From Devosia rhizoryzae (GTDB taxonomy: Bacteria > Pseudomonadota > Alphaproteobacteria > Rhizobiales > Devosiaceae), in contig NZ_CP068046.1 in assembly GCF_016698665.1 (NCBI RefSeq), positions 3,451,001 through 3,515,000 on the forward strand: 64,000 bases of DNA, read 5' to 3'. The notes beneath the pieces were generated by a model. That model did no database searches. It was not told where the DNA came from and saw nothing but the letters and a program-made list of their open reading frames with translations. Within the stretch, counting starts at the first letter, position 1. Every line of letters begins with the position of its first letter. Both the position numbers and the translations under genes were made by a program. Of this stretch, positions 16,435-25,881 are shown one piece after another.

Positions 16435-19239
16435 ATGGCACTTGCTGCGTTTGCCCGAAAGATTTTCGGGTCGCCGTCTGACCGTCAGGTCAAGCGGTAC
16501 CAGGGCAAGGTGACGGCGATCAATGCGCTCGAGCCGGACCTGGTCAAGCTCAGCGATGACGAATTGCGGGCCCGCACCGCCGACTTCAAGGCGCAGATCG
16601 AGCGCGGCGCGAGCCTCGACGATCTCGTGGTTCCGGCCTTTGCTACGGTGCGCGAAGCGTCCAAGCGCGTCCTGGGCATGCGGCACTTCGATGTGCAGAT
16701 GATCGGCGGCATGGTCATGAACGACCGCGGCATTGCCGAAATGCGCACCGGTGAAGGCAAGACGCTGGTGGCGACGCTCCCGATGTATCTCAATGCGCTG
16801 ACCGGCAAGGGCGCGCATCTGGTCACGGTCAACGATTACCTCGTCAAGCGCGACGCGGCCTGGATGGGCCAGATCTATGCGTTCCTGGGTCTGTCCTGGG
16901 GCACGATCGTGCCGGGTCTTTCGGATGCCGAGCGCAAGGCAGCCTATAATGCCGACATCACTTACGGCACCAATAACGAGCTTGGCTTCGACTACCTTCG
17001 CGACAACATGAAATATACGCGCGCCCAGATGGTGCAGCGCGGCCATGAATTTGCGATCGTCGACGAAGTGGACTCGATCCTCATCGACGAAGCGCGCACG
17101 CCGCTGATCATCTCCGGTCCGTCCGAAGACCGCTCCGAACTCTATATGCAGATCGATGCGCTGATGCCGATGATCGGCGAGGGCGATTTCGAGCTCGAGG
17201 AAAAGCACCGCGCCGCGACCTTTACCGACCAGGGCGTCGAAAAGCTCGAAGCGGCGCTAGCCGAAGCAGGGCTCCTCAAATCCGGCTCCATGTATGACGT
17301 CGAAAACGTCGCGCTGGTGCACCATGCCAATTCGGCGCTGCGGGCCCACAAGCTCTTCCGCCGCGACAAGGACTATATCGTCCGCAACGATGAAGTCGTC
17401 ATCATCGACGAATTCTCGGGCCGCATGATGCCGGGCCGCCGCTATTCGGAAGGCCTGCACCAGGCGCTGGAAGCCAAGGAACACGTCAAGATTCAGGCCG
17501 AGAACCAGACGTTGGCCTCGATTACCTTCCAGAATTATTTCCGCCTTTACAAGCGCCTTGCCGGTATGACCGGTACGGCCGAGACGGAAGCGGAAGAATT
17601 CGCCGACATCTATAGCCTCGGCGTGACCACCGTTCCGACCAACCTGCCTATCCAGCGCATCGACGAAGACGACGCGATCTTCCGTACGGCGGAGGAAAAG
17701 TTCGACGCCATCGCCGACCTGATCAAGGAATGTCAGGAACGCGGGCAGCCGGTTCTGGTCGGCACGACCTCGATCGAAAAATCGGAAATGCTGGCCGATC
17801 TTCTGCGCAAGAAGAATGTGGGCCAGATGAACGTGCTCAATGCCCGTCACCACGAGCAGGAAGCCTTCATCGTTGCCGATGCGGGCTTGCCGGGCGCCAT
17901 CACCATCGCCACCAACATGGCTGGCCGTGGTACCGACATCCAGCTCGGCGGCAATCTCGAAATGCGCATCCAGAAAGAGGCCGAGGGCCTTGAAGGGGAG
18001 GCGCGCGAAGCCAAGATCGTCGAGATCAAGGCCAAGATCGCCGAAGACAAGCAAAAGGCGCTGGCTGCCGGGGGCCTTATGGTCATCGGCACCGAGCGCC
18101 ATGAATCGCGCCGCATCGACAACCAGCTGCGTGGCCGTTCGGGCCGCCAGGGCGATCCGGGGCATTCGAAGTTCTTCCTGTCGCTTCAGGACGACCTGAT
18201 GCGTATCTTCCCGGTCGACAGCATGGACTCCATGCTCGGCAAGCTCGGGCTCGAACAGGGCGAGTCGATTACCCACCCGTGGGTGAGCAAAGCCATCGAG
18301 CGGGCGCAGGGGAAGGTCGAGTCGCGCAACTTCGACATCCGCAAGAACATCCTCAAATACGACGACGTGATGAACGATCAGCGCAAGGTGATCTTCGAGC
18401 AGCGTATTGAATTCATGGATGCGACCGACGTCAGCGAGACCATTCTCGACATGCGTCAGGAAGTGGTCACCAATATCGTCGCCAAGTCGATCCCGCCGCG
18501 TTCCTTCCCGGAGCAGTGGAACATCGAGCAGCTGACGGAAGCCTGCAAGACCTATCTCAACCTCGACCTGCCGATCGCCGAGTGGGCGCAGGAAGAGGGG
18601 ATCGACGCCGAGACCGTCGAAGAGCGTATTCGCACCGCTGCCGATCAGTTCATGACAGCCAAGGAAGAGCAGACGCTCAAGGCCTTTGAAGAGGCCGGCA
18701 CGCCGATGCCCAATGTCATGCGGCAGATGGAGAAGGATATCCTGCTCCGCTCGGTCGACGGGCTCTGGCGCGAGCATCTGGTGATGCTCGATCACCTCAG
18801 CAAGGTGGTCGGCTGGCGCGGTATCGCTCAGCGCGATCCGCTGATGGAATACAAGCAGGAAGCCTATGAGCTGTTCCAGGCGCTGCTCGCCAACCTGCGC
18901 GAGCTGGTGACGACGCAGATGAGCCACCTGATGATCCAGCCGCGTCCGCCGGCGCAGCCCGCGCCAATGGCGCCGCTTGGTCTCAACACTGCGGGTCTTC
19001 GCACCACCCATATCGATCCGACCACGGGCGAGAATGACGCGACGAGCGGCGTCAGCGGCACGGTTCCGGGCAATGCCTTTGCGGCCGGTCCCTTCGCCGA
19101 TGGGCAGAACGACAGCCAGGATGCAGATACGTCCTTGCGTCCGATCGATCCGGCTTTGCTGGTCGGGGTGTCGCGGAATGCGCCTTGCCCTTGCGGTTCA
19201 GGCAAGAAGTTCAAGCACTGCCACGGCGCGTTTGCCTAA
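16435..19239 (+). CDS. secA: Preprotein translocase ATPase SecA
   Basis: A 934-residue motor that drives proteins through SecYEG. Features in order: [13 protein letters not shown] (Walker A, about residue 103), [13 protein letters not shown], the [19 protein letters not shown] box (DEAD motif 2), [39 protein letters not shown] (motif VI), and the C-terminal zinc motif [14 protein letters not shown] that binds SecB or phospholipid. ATG at 16435 begins with [12 protein letters not shown] as in the family. Ends at a hairpin terminator. Complete and normal. Confidence 0.98.
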   Translation: MALAAFARKIFGSPSDRQVKRYQGKVTAINALEPDLVKLSDDELRARTADFKAQIERGASLDDLVVPAFATVREASKRVLGMRHFDVQMIGGMVMNDRGIAEMRTGEGKTLVATLPMYLNALTGKGAHLVTVNDYLVKRDAAWMGQIYAFLGLSWGTIVPGLSDAERKAAYNADITYGTNNELGFDYLRDNMKYTRAQMVQRGHEFAIVDEVDSILIDEARTPLIISGPSEDRSELYMQIDALMPMIGEGDFELEEKHRAATFTDQGVEKLEAALAEAGLLKSGSMYDVENVALVHHANSALRAHKLFRRDKDYIVRNDEVVIIDEFSGRMMPGRRYSEGLHQALEAKEHVKIQAENQTLASITFQNYFRLYKRLAGMTGTAETEAEEFADIYSLGVTTVPTNLPIQRIDEDDAIFRTAEEKFDAIADLIKECQERGQPVLVGTTSIEKSEMLADLLRKKNVGQMNVLNARHHEQEAFIVADAGLPGAITIATNMAGRGTDIQLGGNLEMRIQKEAEGLEGEAREAKIVEIKAKIAEDKQKALAAGGLMVIGTERHESRRIDNQLRGRSGRQGDPGHSKFFLSLQDDLMRIFPVDSMDSMLGKLGLEQGESITHPWVSKAIERAQGKVESRNFDIRKNILKYDDVMNDQRKVIFEQRIEFMDATDVSETILDMRQEVVTNIVAKSIPPRSFPEQWNIEQLTEACKTYLNLDLPIAEWAQEEGIDAETVEERIRTAADQFMTAKEEQTLKAFEEAGTPMPNVMRQMEKDILLRSVDGLWREHLVMLDHLSKVVGWRGIAQRDPLMEYKQEAYELFQALLANLRELVTTQMSHLMIQPRPPAQPAPMAPLGLNTAGLRTTHIDPTTGENDATSGVSGTVPGNAFAAGPFADGQNDSQDADTSLRPIDPALLVGVSRNAPCPCGSGKKFKHCHGAFA

Positions 19240-19263
19240 GCCGTCATAATGTTCTGAGATTAG

Positions 19264-19288
19264 GGGCGGCCTTTGGGTCGCCCTTTTT
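19264..19288 (+). terminator. Intrinsic terminator after secA
   Basis: Stem GGGCGGCC/GGGTCGCCC with a short TTT loop, followed by five T residues, 25 bases after the secA stop. Confidence 0.8.
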
Positions 19289-19295
19289 GTTGGGT

Positions 19296-19949
19296 TCAGC
19301 AGCTGACGCGGATTTCGGCGTAGCCCGTCAGGCCTTCGTCGCCGCCCGAGGTCACACCGATGGTGCAGGCGCTGTTGGGGAGGGGCATGGAGCCGCCCGA
19401 AGGGATGGTCGTGCCATCGACCAGGGTCATATAGCCATTGTCGATCATGCCGACCTCGACGCTCGCCGGCTGGCCGCAGATTTGGTATTTGTCGCCCATA
19501 GCCACAAGCAGGCGCATGCCGACGGGGAGGCAATCCTCGCCTGTGGCGGTGACCGCCGGGGTGGAGGCGGGTGCGATGGGGGGCAGGGTGACAGCGGCGG
19601 TCTGCGCTTCCTCGAGCGCCGTCAGACGGTCCGCCAGAGCCGTCAGCTCTTCGCTGGTTGGGCCAGCGGCGGCTGTGGGCTGGCTGCGGGCGTAAAGATC
19701 TAGGCTCACGCGCAGCTGCGCCAGTTCGGTCGATAGCCGCAGGATTTCGCGTTCGCCCTGGGCCGAGAACCAGATCGTCGTGCCAAGGGCGCCAAGGCCT
19801 GCAAGAGCGCCGATCGTGCCCAGAATAATGGGCAAACGGGATCGCCTCGGCCGGGCGGCTTCCGGCGAACGGGTGTCGGCGGCCATTACCACTTCGGGGC
19901 TTTTGCCTGGGGTCTCGCTCGTCGGCTGATCCACGGCGGGTCTCCACAT
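19296..19949 (-). CDS. Membrane-anchored hypothetical protein
   Basis: About 217 residues. A basic stretch (ARPRRSR) precedes one transmembrane helix (about residues 39-61, LPIILGTIGALAGLGALG), then two short coiled-coil-like blocks (EREILRLSTELAQLRV and TSEELTALADRLTALEE) and a C-terminal domain of about 85 residues with four Cys (EDCLPVG, YQICGQP, NSACTIG, final RVSC) that may form disulfides outside the cell. I do not recognise a family. Start is uncertain: ATG at 19949 or GTG at 19970. It is convergent with secA. Confidence 0.7.
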   Translation of the reverse strand: MWRPAVDQPTSETPGKSPEVVMAADTRSPEAARPRRSRLPIILGTIGALAGLGALGTTIWFSAQGEREILRLSTELAQLRVSLDLYARSQPTAAAGPTSEELTALADRLTALEEAQTAAVTLPPIAPASTPAVTATGEDCLPVGMRLLVAMGDKYQICGQPASVEVGMIDNGYMTLVDGTTIPSGGSMPLPNSACTIGVTSGGDEGLTGYAEIRVSC

Positions 19950-19992
19950 GCGTTCGGGTGGCCATCTCACCCAAGTGCGGCAGCAGTGCGGC

Positions 19993-21021
19993 CTAGGGGC
20001 GCTGCTCGGACGTGGTTGGCATCGCAGCCGGCTGGCTCATGGCCGGAGTCGGGGCCGGTGCCGCGCCGCCGAACATATTACCCACATTGTTGAAGAAACC
20101 GCCGATGGCTTGCTCGCGCTGCTGCAGCGCCACCTTTTCGGCCTCCTGCTTGGCCGCGGCCTGCTGGATGGTTGCGACCTGGCTGGCCAGCGCGGCGTCG
20201 TCGGCCTGCTGGCGTGCCGTCACGTAAGCATTCTGGATCGACGGCGGGCAGAGGCCCGCAGGGTCGAGCGGGCCGGCCGAGGATGGATTGAAGATGTACT
20301 GCTTTTCGCAAACGTCCCAGACCGGCGGGGTCTTGGTGGTTTCGAAATAGTCGTAGCCTTCCTTGATGTCCTTCCAGAACTCGATGTGCTGGCTTGATGC
20401 GTGCTGGGCGAGGTTTGTCGGCGTCATGCGGAAGGGGAAGATCTGGAGCTGGAAGCTGGTATTGCCGCCTTTGAAGGTTTCGCGGGCCAGGGCATAGATT
20501 TCGGCAATGCCGGCATCGGTCATGGCGTAGCAGCCGACGGACTTGCAATCGCCATGGACCATGAGGTTGGAACCGGAGCGGCCGTTGACGCGGTCGAACT
20601 TGTTGGGGAAGCCGGTGTTGAAGGAGAGGTAATAGGCCGACTTGGGATTCATCAGGCCCGGCGTGATCGTATAGAAGCCCTCGGGGCTCTGCCGGTCGCC
20701 TTCCTTGAACTTTGGTCCGAGATCGCCCGAATAGGTGCAGATTTCGTAGGTCTTGAAGAGGTTATAGGTGCCGGAGGCGGTCTGCTTCCAGACTTCGAGC
20801 ACGGATTCCTGTTTGAAGATGCGCACCACCATGCCGCGCTCGGGCGCCGAGCCCATGTTGCGCAAGCCCTGCACGACGCCGCTCGTCAGTGGGCTGTTGT
20901 GGCGATTGTTGTCGCCCTTGGCAAAGCTAGCGCAGGCGGCAAGGCCAACAGCCAGCCAGCAGAGGATCACAACAGCGCCGAGGCGATTGAAAAAGGTCGC
21001 AGTCACTAGAAATCTGCCCAA
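19993..21021 (-). CDS. L,D-transpeptidase (YafK/ErfK-like) lipoprotein
   Basis: A 342-residue envelope enzyme. The signal ends in lipobox LAVGLAAC (Cys at about 30). The YkuD-type catalytic motif is HGDCKSVGCYAMTD at about residues 175-188 (His and the nucleophile Cys in SVGC). FKTYEICTYSGDLGPK and SPEGFYTI match YafK-type members, which cut or form 3-3 cross-links in peptidoglycan or attach lipoprotein. A C-terminal Ala/Gln-rich coiled coil (QQAAAKQEAEKVALQQREQ) follows. Cysteine-dependent transpeptidase activity is inferred from the motif. Confidence 0.88.
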   Translation of the reverse strand: MGRFLVTATFFNRLGAVVILCWLAVGLAACASFAKGDNNRHNSPLTSGVVQGLRNMGSAPERGMVVRIFKQESVLEVWKQTASGTYNLFKTYEICTYSGDLGPKFKEGDRQSPEGFYTITPGLMNPKSAYYLSFNTGFPNKFDRVNGRSGSNLMVHGDCKSVGCYAMTDAGIAEIYALARETFKGGNTSFQLQIFPFRMTPTNLAQHASSQHIEFWKDIKEGYDYFETTKTPPVWDVCEKQYIFNPSSAGPLDPAGLCPPSIQNAYVTARQQADDAALASQVATIQQAAAKQEAEKVALQQREQAIGGFFNNVGNMFGGAAPAPTPAMSQPAAMPTTSEQRP

Positions 21022-21148
21022 ACAAAGGACGCCCGCACCGGGCCAATGGTTAGCGCAGAATGACCCAATGCGGTGAACGAAGCCTTTACCACGGGCAGGT
21101 GCACTGCCGAAAGCAGTGCATGATCACGCAAGCGTGTGGTGCCGGGTT

Positions 21149-22102
21149 CTAGAGCGAAGTGCCGATGACCAGGAACTTTTCGCGACGATGTTCGCGCGTT
21201 TCGAGGCGCGAACGATTGCCGAAATCCTTGAGGAAGGTCTCGATGGCCGACTTGGCGTTGTCGAGCACCACGGAAGGGTGGCGATGGGCGCCGCCGGTCG
21301 GTTCGGGAATGATGCCGTCGATGACACCGAAGCCCAAAAGGTCCTGCGCGGTTATCTTTTGCGCGGTGGCCATGTCCTGAGCGCGCGCGGCGTCGCGGAA
21401 GAGAATCGAGGCGCCGGCTTCGGGCGAGATCACCGAATAGATGGCGTTTTCGAGCATCAGCACGCGATTGGCCGTGGCAATGGCGATGGCGCCGCCCGAA
21501 CCGCCTTCGCCGATGACGATGGCAAGGTTGGGGACACCCAGTTCCAGGCCTTTTTCAGTGGAGCGGGCGATGGCTTCGGCCTGGCCGCGCTCTTCGGCGC
21601 CGATGCCGGGATAGGCGCCAGCGGTATCGACAAAGGAGATGACCGGAACCGAGAAGCGGTCGGCCATGTCCATGATCCGGACGGCCTTGCGGTAACCTTC
21701 CGGGTTGGCCATGCCGAAATTATGCTTGAGGCGGGTTTCGGTGGAGCTGCCCTTTTCCTGGCCGAGGATGGCGACGGGCTGGCCGTTGAAACGGCCGAAA
21801 CCGGCCTGGAGGGCCGCGTCTTCGCCGAACTTGCGGTCACCGGCGAGCGGGGTCCATTCGGTGATGAGCTTGGCGACGTAATCTGAAAAATGCGGGCGCT
21901 GCGGGTGGCGGGCAACCTGGGTTTTCTGCCACGGGGTCAGCTTGCGGTAAATCTCGACCAAAGCCTCTTCGGCGCGGGCAGAGAGCCGGTTGACCTCCTC
22001 GTCGATGGACACGGCCTGGTCGGTTTGTGCCAGCGACTTGAGTTCGGCGATCTTGGCTTCAAGATCGGCAACCGGCTTTTCGAAATCGAGATAAGACTGC
22101 AT
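21149..22102 (-). CDS. accA: Acetyl-CoA carboxylase carboxyltransferase subunit alpha
   Basis: A 317-residue subunit that with AccD transfers carboxyl from biotin to acetyl-CoA in fatty acid synthesis. It starts MQSYLDFEKPVADLEAKI, then has FGMANPEGYRKAVRIM, FVDTAGAYPGIGAEERGQAEAIA, and GEGGSGGAIAIATANRVLMLENAIYSVISPEAGASILF. Length matches the family. It lies about 130 bases downstream of xerD on the same strand, as in many alphaproteobacteria. Confidence 0.97.
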   Translation of the reverse strand: MQSYLDFEKPVADLEAKIAELKSLAQTDQAVSIDEEVNRLSARAEEALVEIYRKLTPWQKTQVARHPQRPHFSDYVAKLITEWTPLAGDRKFGEDAALQAGFGRFNGQPVAILGQEKGSSTETRLKHNFGMANPEGYRKAVRIMDMADRFSVPVISFVDTAGAYPGIGAEERGQAEAIARSTEKGLELGVPNLAIVIGEGGSGGAIAIATANRVLMLENAIYSVISPEAGASILFRDAARAQDMATAQKITAQDLLGFGVIDGIIPEPTGGAHRHPSVVLDNAKSAIETFLKDFGNRSRLETREHRREKFLVIGTSL

Positions 22103-22231
22103 TCCACCGCCCGTAGGGGTCTGATTTTTCGCGCGAAGGCGCTGCTCTTGCGCCCTAAAGTGGCTGGAAAGTGGCGGCGGAGTCCCACCAAGTCAAGCAC
22201 TGGCTAACGGAGGGTTAGCATTTGCTGCCAC

Positions 22232-23131
22232 TCAAGTGCTACTCGCCAGCGGATGATGGCTCTCCACAAGGGTGCGGAGCTTCTCGTCGAGGACGTGGGT
22301 ATAGATCTGCGTTGTGGAAATGTCGGCATGGCCGAGCAGCATCTGGACGACGCGCAGATCGGCACCGCCGGCGAGCAAATGGCTGGCAAAGGCGTGGCGG
22401 AGGACGTGCGGGGCGATGCGGGCGGAGGAAATCCCAGTGCGGGCAGCCAGGGCCTTTAGATCGCGGGCAAAGACCTGACGAGTGAGGTAGCCGTCCTCGC
22501 CATTGGCCGGAAAAAGGTACGGGCCGGGTGGGAGTTTTTCTTTCCAGGCGCGGACGGCATCGCGGGCGCGATCGTTCATCGGCACGATGCGCTCCTTGTT
22601 GCCCTTGCCGGTGACGGTCAGAAACGCGCCCTCGCGCATCACGGCATTGCGGCGGAGGCTCACGAGTTCGGAGACGCGGAGGCCCGTGGCGTAGAGCATT
22701 TCAAGGAGGACATAGAGGCGCTGGGCCGATTCCTGCTTGGGCCCCTCGGTATTGGCTTCCGTCTCGGCCAGGGTAAGGAGCTTATCGACTTCGGCGACCG
22801 ACAGGACCTTGGGCAGGGCACGGCGCGATTTGGGGCTGGCGACGATGCGGGTCGGGTCATCGCCGCGCATGCCGTCGGCACAAAGAAACTTATGGAACTG
22901 GCGGATGGCAGAGAGACGCCGGGCGCTGGACGACGCAGAAAGACCTTCGGCCTTGAGACGATCAAGATAGGCGGTGACGGTATCGCGCGGGCAATCGAGC
23001 AGGGTCTGGCCCTTGCCGGTGACGAAGCCGGAATAATCGGACAAGTCGCGGCGATAGGCTTCTATCGTGTTGGCGGCAGCGCCGCGTTCGGCGCTCATCA
23101 TTTCGAGGAATGCCGAAATTAGATGGCTCAT
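22232..23131 (-). CDS. xerD: Site-specific tyrosine recombinase XerD
   Basis: A 299-residue recombinase that resolves chromosome dimers at dif with XerC. The N-terminal SAM-like core-binding domain covers about residues 1-90 and the catalytic domain the rest. Catalytic residues visible: Arg in ATGLRVSEL, Lys in TGKGNKERIVP, HxxR in HVLRHAFASH, His in LLGHADIS and Tyr in TQIYTHV. Its ATG overlaps the stop of the small upstream membrane protein (ATGA). Context with accA favours XerD over XerC. Confidence 0.92.
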   Translation of the reverse strand: MSHLISAFLEMMSAERGAAANTIEAYRRDLSDYSGFVTGKGQTLLDCPRDTVTAYLDRLKAEGLSASSSARRLSAIRQFHKFLCADGMRGDDPTRIVASPKSRRALPKVLSVAEVDKLLTLAETEANTEGPKQESAQRLYVLLEMLYATGLRVSELVSLRRNAVMREGAFLTVTGKGNKERIVPMNDRARDAVRAWKEKLPPGPYLFPANGEDGYLTRQVFARDLKALAARTGISSARIAPHVLRHAFASHLLAGGADLRVVQMLLGHADISTTQIYTHVLDEKLRTLVESHHPLASST

Positions 23132-23358
23132 TGCGCCGGGGTTTCCGCCGGGGTGCTGGTGACATTGGGCTGCAGCAGGGCAGGGCCACCGCCGCTGGTG
23201 CCGGTCTCACCGGTTTCGCCTAGAAGTTCGCGCGTGGGGATGCGCTGGCTCACTTCCTTGGGTGTCGGCTCGACAAAGGTCACGAGCGCGAACATGCCGG
23301 CATAGACCAGACCGGCCAGAAACAGCAGGGTGATCAGGAGGCGGAAAAGAGTGGGCAT
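23128..23358 (-). CDS. Small single-pass membrane protein upstream of xerD
   Basis: A 76-residue protein with one N-terminal transmembrane helix (about residues 5-27, RLLITLLFLAGLVYAGMFALV), then the short conserved-looking motif TPKEVSQRIPTREL and a Gly/Pro/Thr-rich disordered tail. I do not know its function. It is translationally coupled to xerD by a four-base overlap and is divergent from aroK. The arrangement small membrane protein plus xerD facing aroK-aroB is common in related genomes. Confidence 0.72.
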   Translation of the reverse strand: MPTLFRLLITLLFLAGLVYAGMFALVTFVEPTPKEVSQRIPTRELLGETGETGTSGGGPALLQPNVTSTPAETPAQ

Positions 23359-23490
23359 AGCGGTCCTGCTTCAATTTGAGCGATATGCTAACCGGTAAAT
23401 CTTGCCATGTCGTTCCCAACCTTGACGGGGGTATGCTTGACAGGAGCGGCCGGGGCAGTTTGAAAGCGCTATGGGCGGAGGGCATTCGGC

Positions 23491-24072
23491 GTGAGCAGGA
23501 CGGAAGGCGGAGCGCGTCAGTCACGCGCCCGGGCGCTGGCCAACCGGCTCGGCGGCAGGCCGCTGGTGCTGGTGGGCATGATGGGCGCCGGCAAGACCAC
23601 CGTAGGGCGCCGCCTTGCCAACCGTCTTGGACGCAGCTTCATCGACAGCGACGAAGAGATCGAGCGCGCGGCGCAGATGACGATCCCCGAAATCTTCGAG
23701 CAGCGGGGTGAGCCCGAGTTTCGCGCCGGTGAAATGCGGGTGATCGCGCGGCTGCTCAAGGAAAACGACGTCGTTCTGGCGACCGGTGGTGGGGCCTTCG
23801 TCAATCCCGAGACACGGGCGCTGGTCAAGGCGGAGGCAGTATCGGTCTGGCTCAAGGCCGATCTTGACGTCTTGTTCGAGCGAGTGTCGCGGCGTTCGAA
23901 CCGGCCGCTGCTGAAGACTGCAGATCCCAAGGGCACGCTCGAAAAGCTGATTGCCGACCGCTATCCGATCTATGAGGAAGCCGATGTCACGGTGATGAGC
24001 CGCGACGTGCCGCAGGACAATGTGGCGGCGGACGTTGTTTCGGCGGTACTCGACCATTTGAGAAAGCAGTAG
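23491..24072 (+). CDS. aroK: Shikimate kinase
   Basis: A 193-residue kinase that phosphorylates shikimate at O3 in the chorismate pathway. P-loop GMMGAGKTT (about residues 28-36), the DSDEEIE shikimate-binding Asp, and the GGGAFVNPETRALV block with the LID region after RRSNRPLLKT. GTG start. The stop is four bases ahead of aroB; the pair forms the usual aroKB operon. Confidence 0.95.
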   Translation: MSRTEGGARQSRARALANRLGGRPLVLVGMMGAGKTTVGRRLANRLGRSFIDSDEEIERAAQMTIPEIFEQRGEPEFRAGEMRVIARLLKENDVVLATGGGAFVNPETRALVKAEAVSVWLKADLDVLFERVSRRSNRPLLKTADPKGTLEKLIADRYPIYEEADVTVMSRDVPQDNVAADVVSAVLDHLRKQ

Positions 24073-24076
24073 GCGC

Positions 24077-25186
24077 ATGGCCCAGATCGATCACACAGTC
24101 CATGTCGCGCTGGGCGAGCGGGCCTATGACATCCTGATCGGGCCGGATCTCCTCGCGGAGGCGGGCGCGATCCTGGCTGACAAGTTTCCGGGACGTCGCT
24201 TTGGCATCGTCACCGACGAGAATGTCGCCCGGGCGCAGTTGCCGCGGCTGACGGCGGGGCTCGACAAGGCAGGGCTGCACTACGAGACCGTGGTCTTGCC
24301 GGCCGGCGAAGCCACGAAGAGCTATGCCATGCTGGAGCGCGTGGTCGAGGGGCTGCTCGCGGCAAGGCTCGAGCGCGGTGACCTCGTGATCGCGCTGGGC
24401 GGCGGGGTAATCGGCGACCTTGCCGGATTTGCCGCTTCGGTGACGCGGCGGGGCATGGACTTCGTACAGATGCCGACTTCGCTTCTGGCGCAGGTTGATA
24501 GTTCGGTCGGCGGTAAGACGGGGATCAACTCGCCGCACGGCAAGAATCTCGTCGGTGCCTTCCATCAGCCCAAGCTGGTCTTGGCCGATCTTTCGGCGCT
24601 CGACACGCTGGACCGGCGGCAGTTCGCGGCGGGCTATGCGGAAGTGGTCAAATACGGGCTGATCGACGACCCGGAATTCTTCGAGTGGCTCGATGCCAAT
24701 CTCGGCGAAATTTTCGAGGGCGGTCCGGCACGCGGCGAGGCGGTGGCGCGCTGCTGTGCGCACAAGGCGCGGGTGGTGATCGAGGACGAAAAAGAGACCG
24801 GCGTTCGCGCGCTGCTTAACCTGGGACATACGTTTGGGCATGCGCTCGAAAAAGATACCGGCTATGGTGATCGCCTTCTGCATGGCGAAGGGGTCAGCAT
24901 CGGCATGGTGCTGGCGCATCGATTCTCGACCGAGCTCGGGCTGGCACCGGGACAGGATGCCGGCCGTGTCGTTGCGCACTTGAAGCGAGCGGGGCTACCC
25001 ACCACATTGGCTGATATCCCGGGCACGCTGGGATCCACACAAGATTTGATGGCGGCGATCGCGCAGGACAAGAAGGTCCAGCGTGGCGCGCTGACGTTTA
25101 TCCTGACGAAGGGGGTCGGGCAGGCGTTTATCGAAAAGGGTGTGGAGCCGGGGCGGGTTGCGGCGTTTTTGGACGCGGTTAGGTAG
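24077..25186 (+). CDS. aroB: 3-dehydroquinate synthase
   Basis: A 369-residue NAD-dependent zinc enzyme that cyclises DAHP to 3-dehydroquinate. Motifs: GEATKSYAMLERVVEGLL, ALGGGVIGDLAGFAASV (NAD region), SSVGGKTGIN, and LNLGHTFGHALE with the zinc His residues; HGEGVSIGMV supplies the later one. It follows aroK by four bases. Downstream is a truncated palindromic repeat. Confidence 0.97.
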   Translation: MAQIDHTVHVALGERAYDILIGPDLLAEAGAILADKFPGRRFGIVTDENVARAQLPRLTAGLDKAGLHYETVVLPAGEATKSYAMLERVVEGLLAARLERGDLVIALGGGVIGDLAGFAASVTRRGMDFVQMPTSLLAQVDSSVGGKTGINSPHGKNLVGAFHQPKLVLADLSALDTLDRRQFAAGYAEVVKYGLIDDPEFFEWLDANLGEIFEGGPARGEAVARCCAHKARVVIEDEKETGVRALLNLGHTFGHALEKDTGYGDRLLHGEGVSIGMVLAHRFSTELGLAPGQDAGRVVAHLKRAGLPTTLADIPGTLGSTQDLMAAIAQDKKVQRGALTFILTKGVGQAFIEKGVEPGRVAAFLDAVR

Positions 25187-25192
25187 CAGGCA

Positions 25193-25247
25193 ATTCCCCC
25201 ACCCAACCTCCCCCGTAAGGCGGGGGAGGAGTACGATCGAGTTTAGC
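25193..25247. repeat. Palindromic repeat (family 2, left arm only)
   Basis: Reads CCCCCACCCAACCTCCCCCG then GGCGGGGGAGGAG, matching the left arm of the complete copy at 4012-4115. The right arm and its TGGGTGGGGG end are absent, so this is a truncated copy between the ends of aroB and the convergent DUF378 gene. Confidence 0.7.
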
Positions 25248-25269
25248 CCGCCGGCAGAGTTTCTTCCGC

Positions 25270-25500
25270 TTAGAGGCGGCCGCGCTCGGCGACGACTTCG
25301 CCGGTCTGGAAGGCCTTGGAGAAGGGAATGAGCTGGTAGATGGCCGAAAGGCCGACCAGGACGTAAACGATGCGGGCAAGGGCACCGTCCTGGCCGCCAA
25401 AGATGGCAGCGACCAGATCGAACTGGAATGCGCCGACCAGAAGCCAGTTGATGCCGCCGATGATGATCAGAAGAAGAGTAACGAGATTAAGCGCCTTCAT
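25270..25500 (-). CDS. DUF378 domain-containing membrane protein
   Basis: A 76-residue protein with two transmembrane helices (about residues 5-27 and 42-62). The N-terminus KALNLVTLLLIIIGGINWLLVG is the DUF378 signature, and YVLVGLSAIYQLIPF ends the domain. Members are small bacterial membrane proteins of unknown role. It is separate from the bolA gene upstream by 66 bases and converges with aroB. Confidence 0.9.
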   Translation of the reverse strand: MKALNLVTLLLIIIGGINWLLVGAFQFDLVAAIFGGQDGALARIVYVLVGLSAIYQLIPFSKAFQTGEVVAERGRL

Positions 25501-25566
25501 GGGAGCCCTCCAAAGTTGTGATCTTCCAACTATTGAACAGGGCCTTCGTTCCGGAGTTAACAGGAC

Positions 25567-25836
25567 CTAGGTCTTGTCTGCGGGGACCACTTCGATATTG
25601 AGGGCGTGCACGCGCTCCTTCAACTCATCGTCGAGTTCGCTCATGACCGCGCGGTGTTGCGCGACGCGGCTTAGCCCGTCAAAATCCCGGGTCGCGATTC
25701 TGACGCGAAAATGGGTTTCGCCGCCTTCCTGCCATCCGGCATGGCCATGGTGGCGATGAGAGTCATCGATCACCTCCAAAAGGAGGGGATGGAAGCGTTC
25801 GGTAAGTTTGGTTTTGATTCTGTCCGCCATGGACAT
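25567..25836 (-). CDS. bolA: BolA family protein
   Basis: An 89-residue BolA-like protein. The family core is visible: LLLEVIDDSHRHHGHAG (the conserved His-rich ligand loop), GGETHFRVRIATRDFDGLSRVAQHRAVM and the ending LKERVHALNIEV. BolA proteins bind [2Fe-2S] clusters with monothiol glutaredoxins and affect iron homeostasis and cell shape. It is divergent from the J-domain gene by about 45 bases, the standard order bolA-dnaJ-like-cobS-cobT in Hyphomicrobiales. A second ATG (25830) is an equally good start. Confidence 0.93.
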   Translation of the reverse strand: MSMADRIKTKLTERFHPLLLEVIDDSHRHHGHAGWQEGGETHFRVRIATRDFDGLSRVAQHRAVMSELDDELKERVHALNIEVVPADKT

Positions 25837-25881
25837 GGGGCTTGGCTCCGTTTTGGTGGTCTTTAACTAGGTGCAAAGAAA

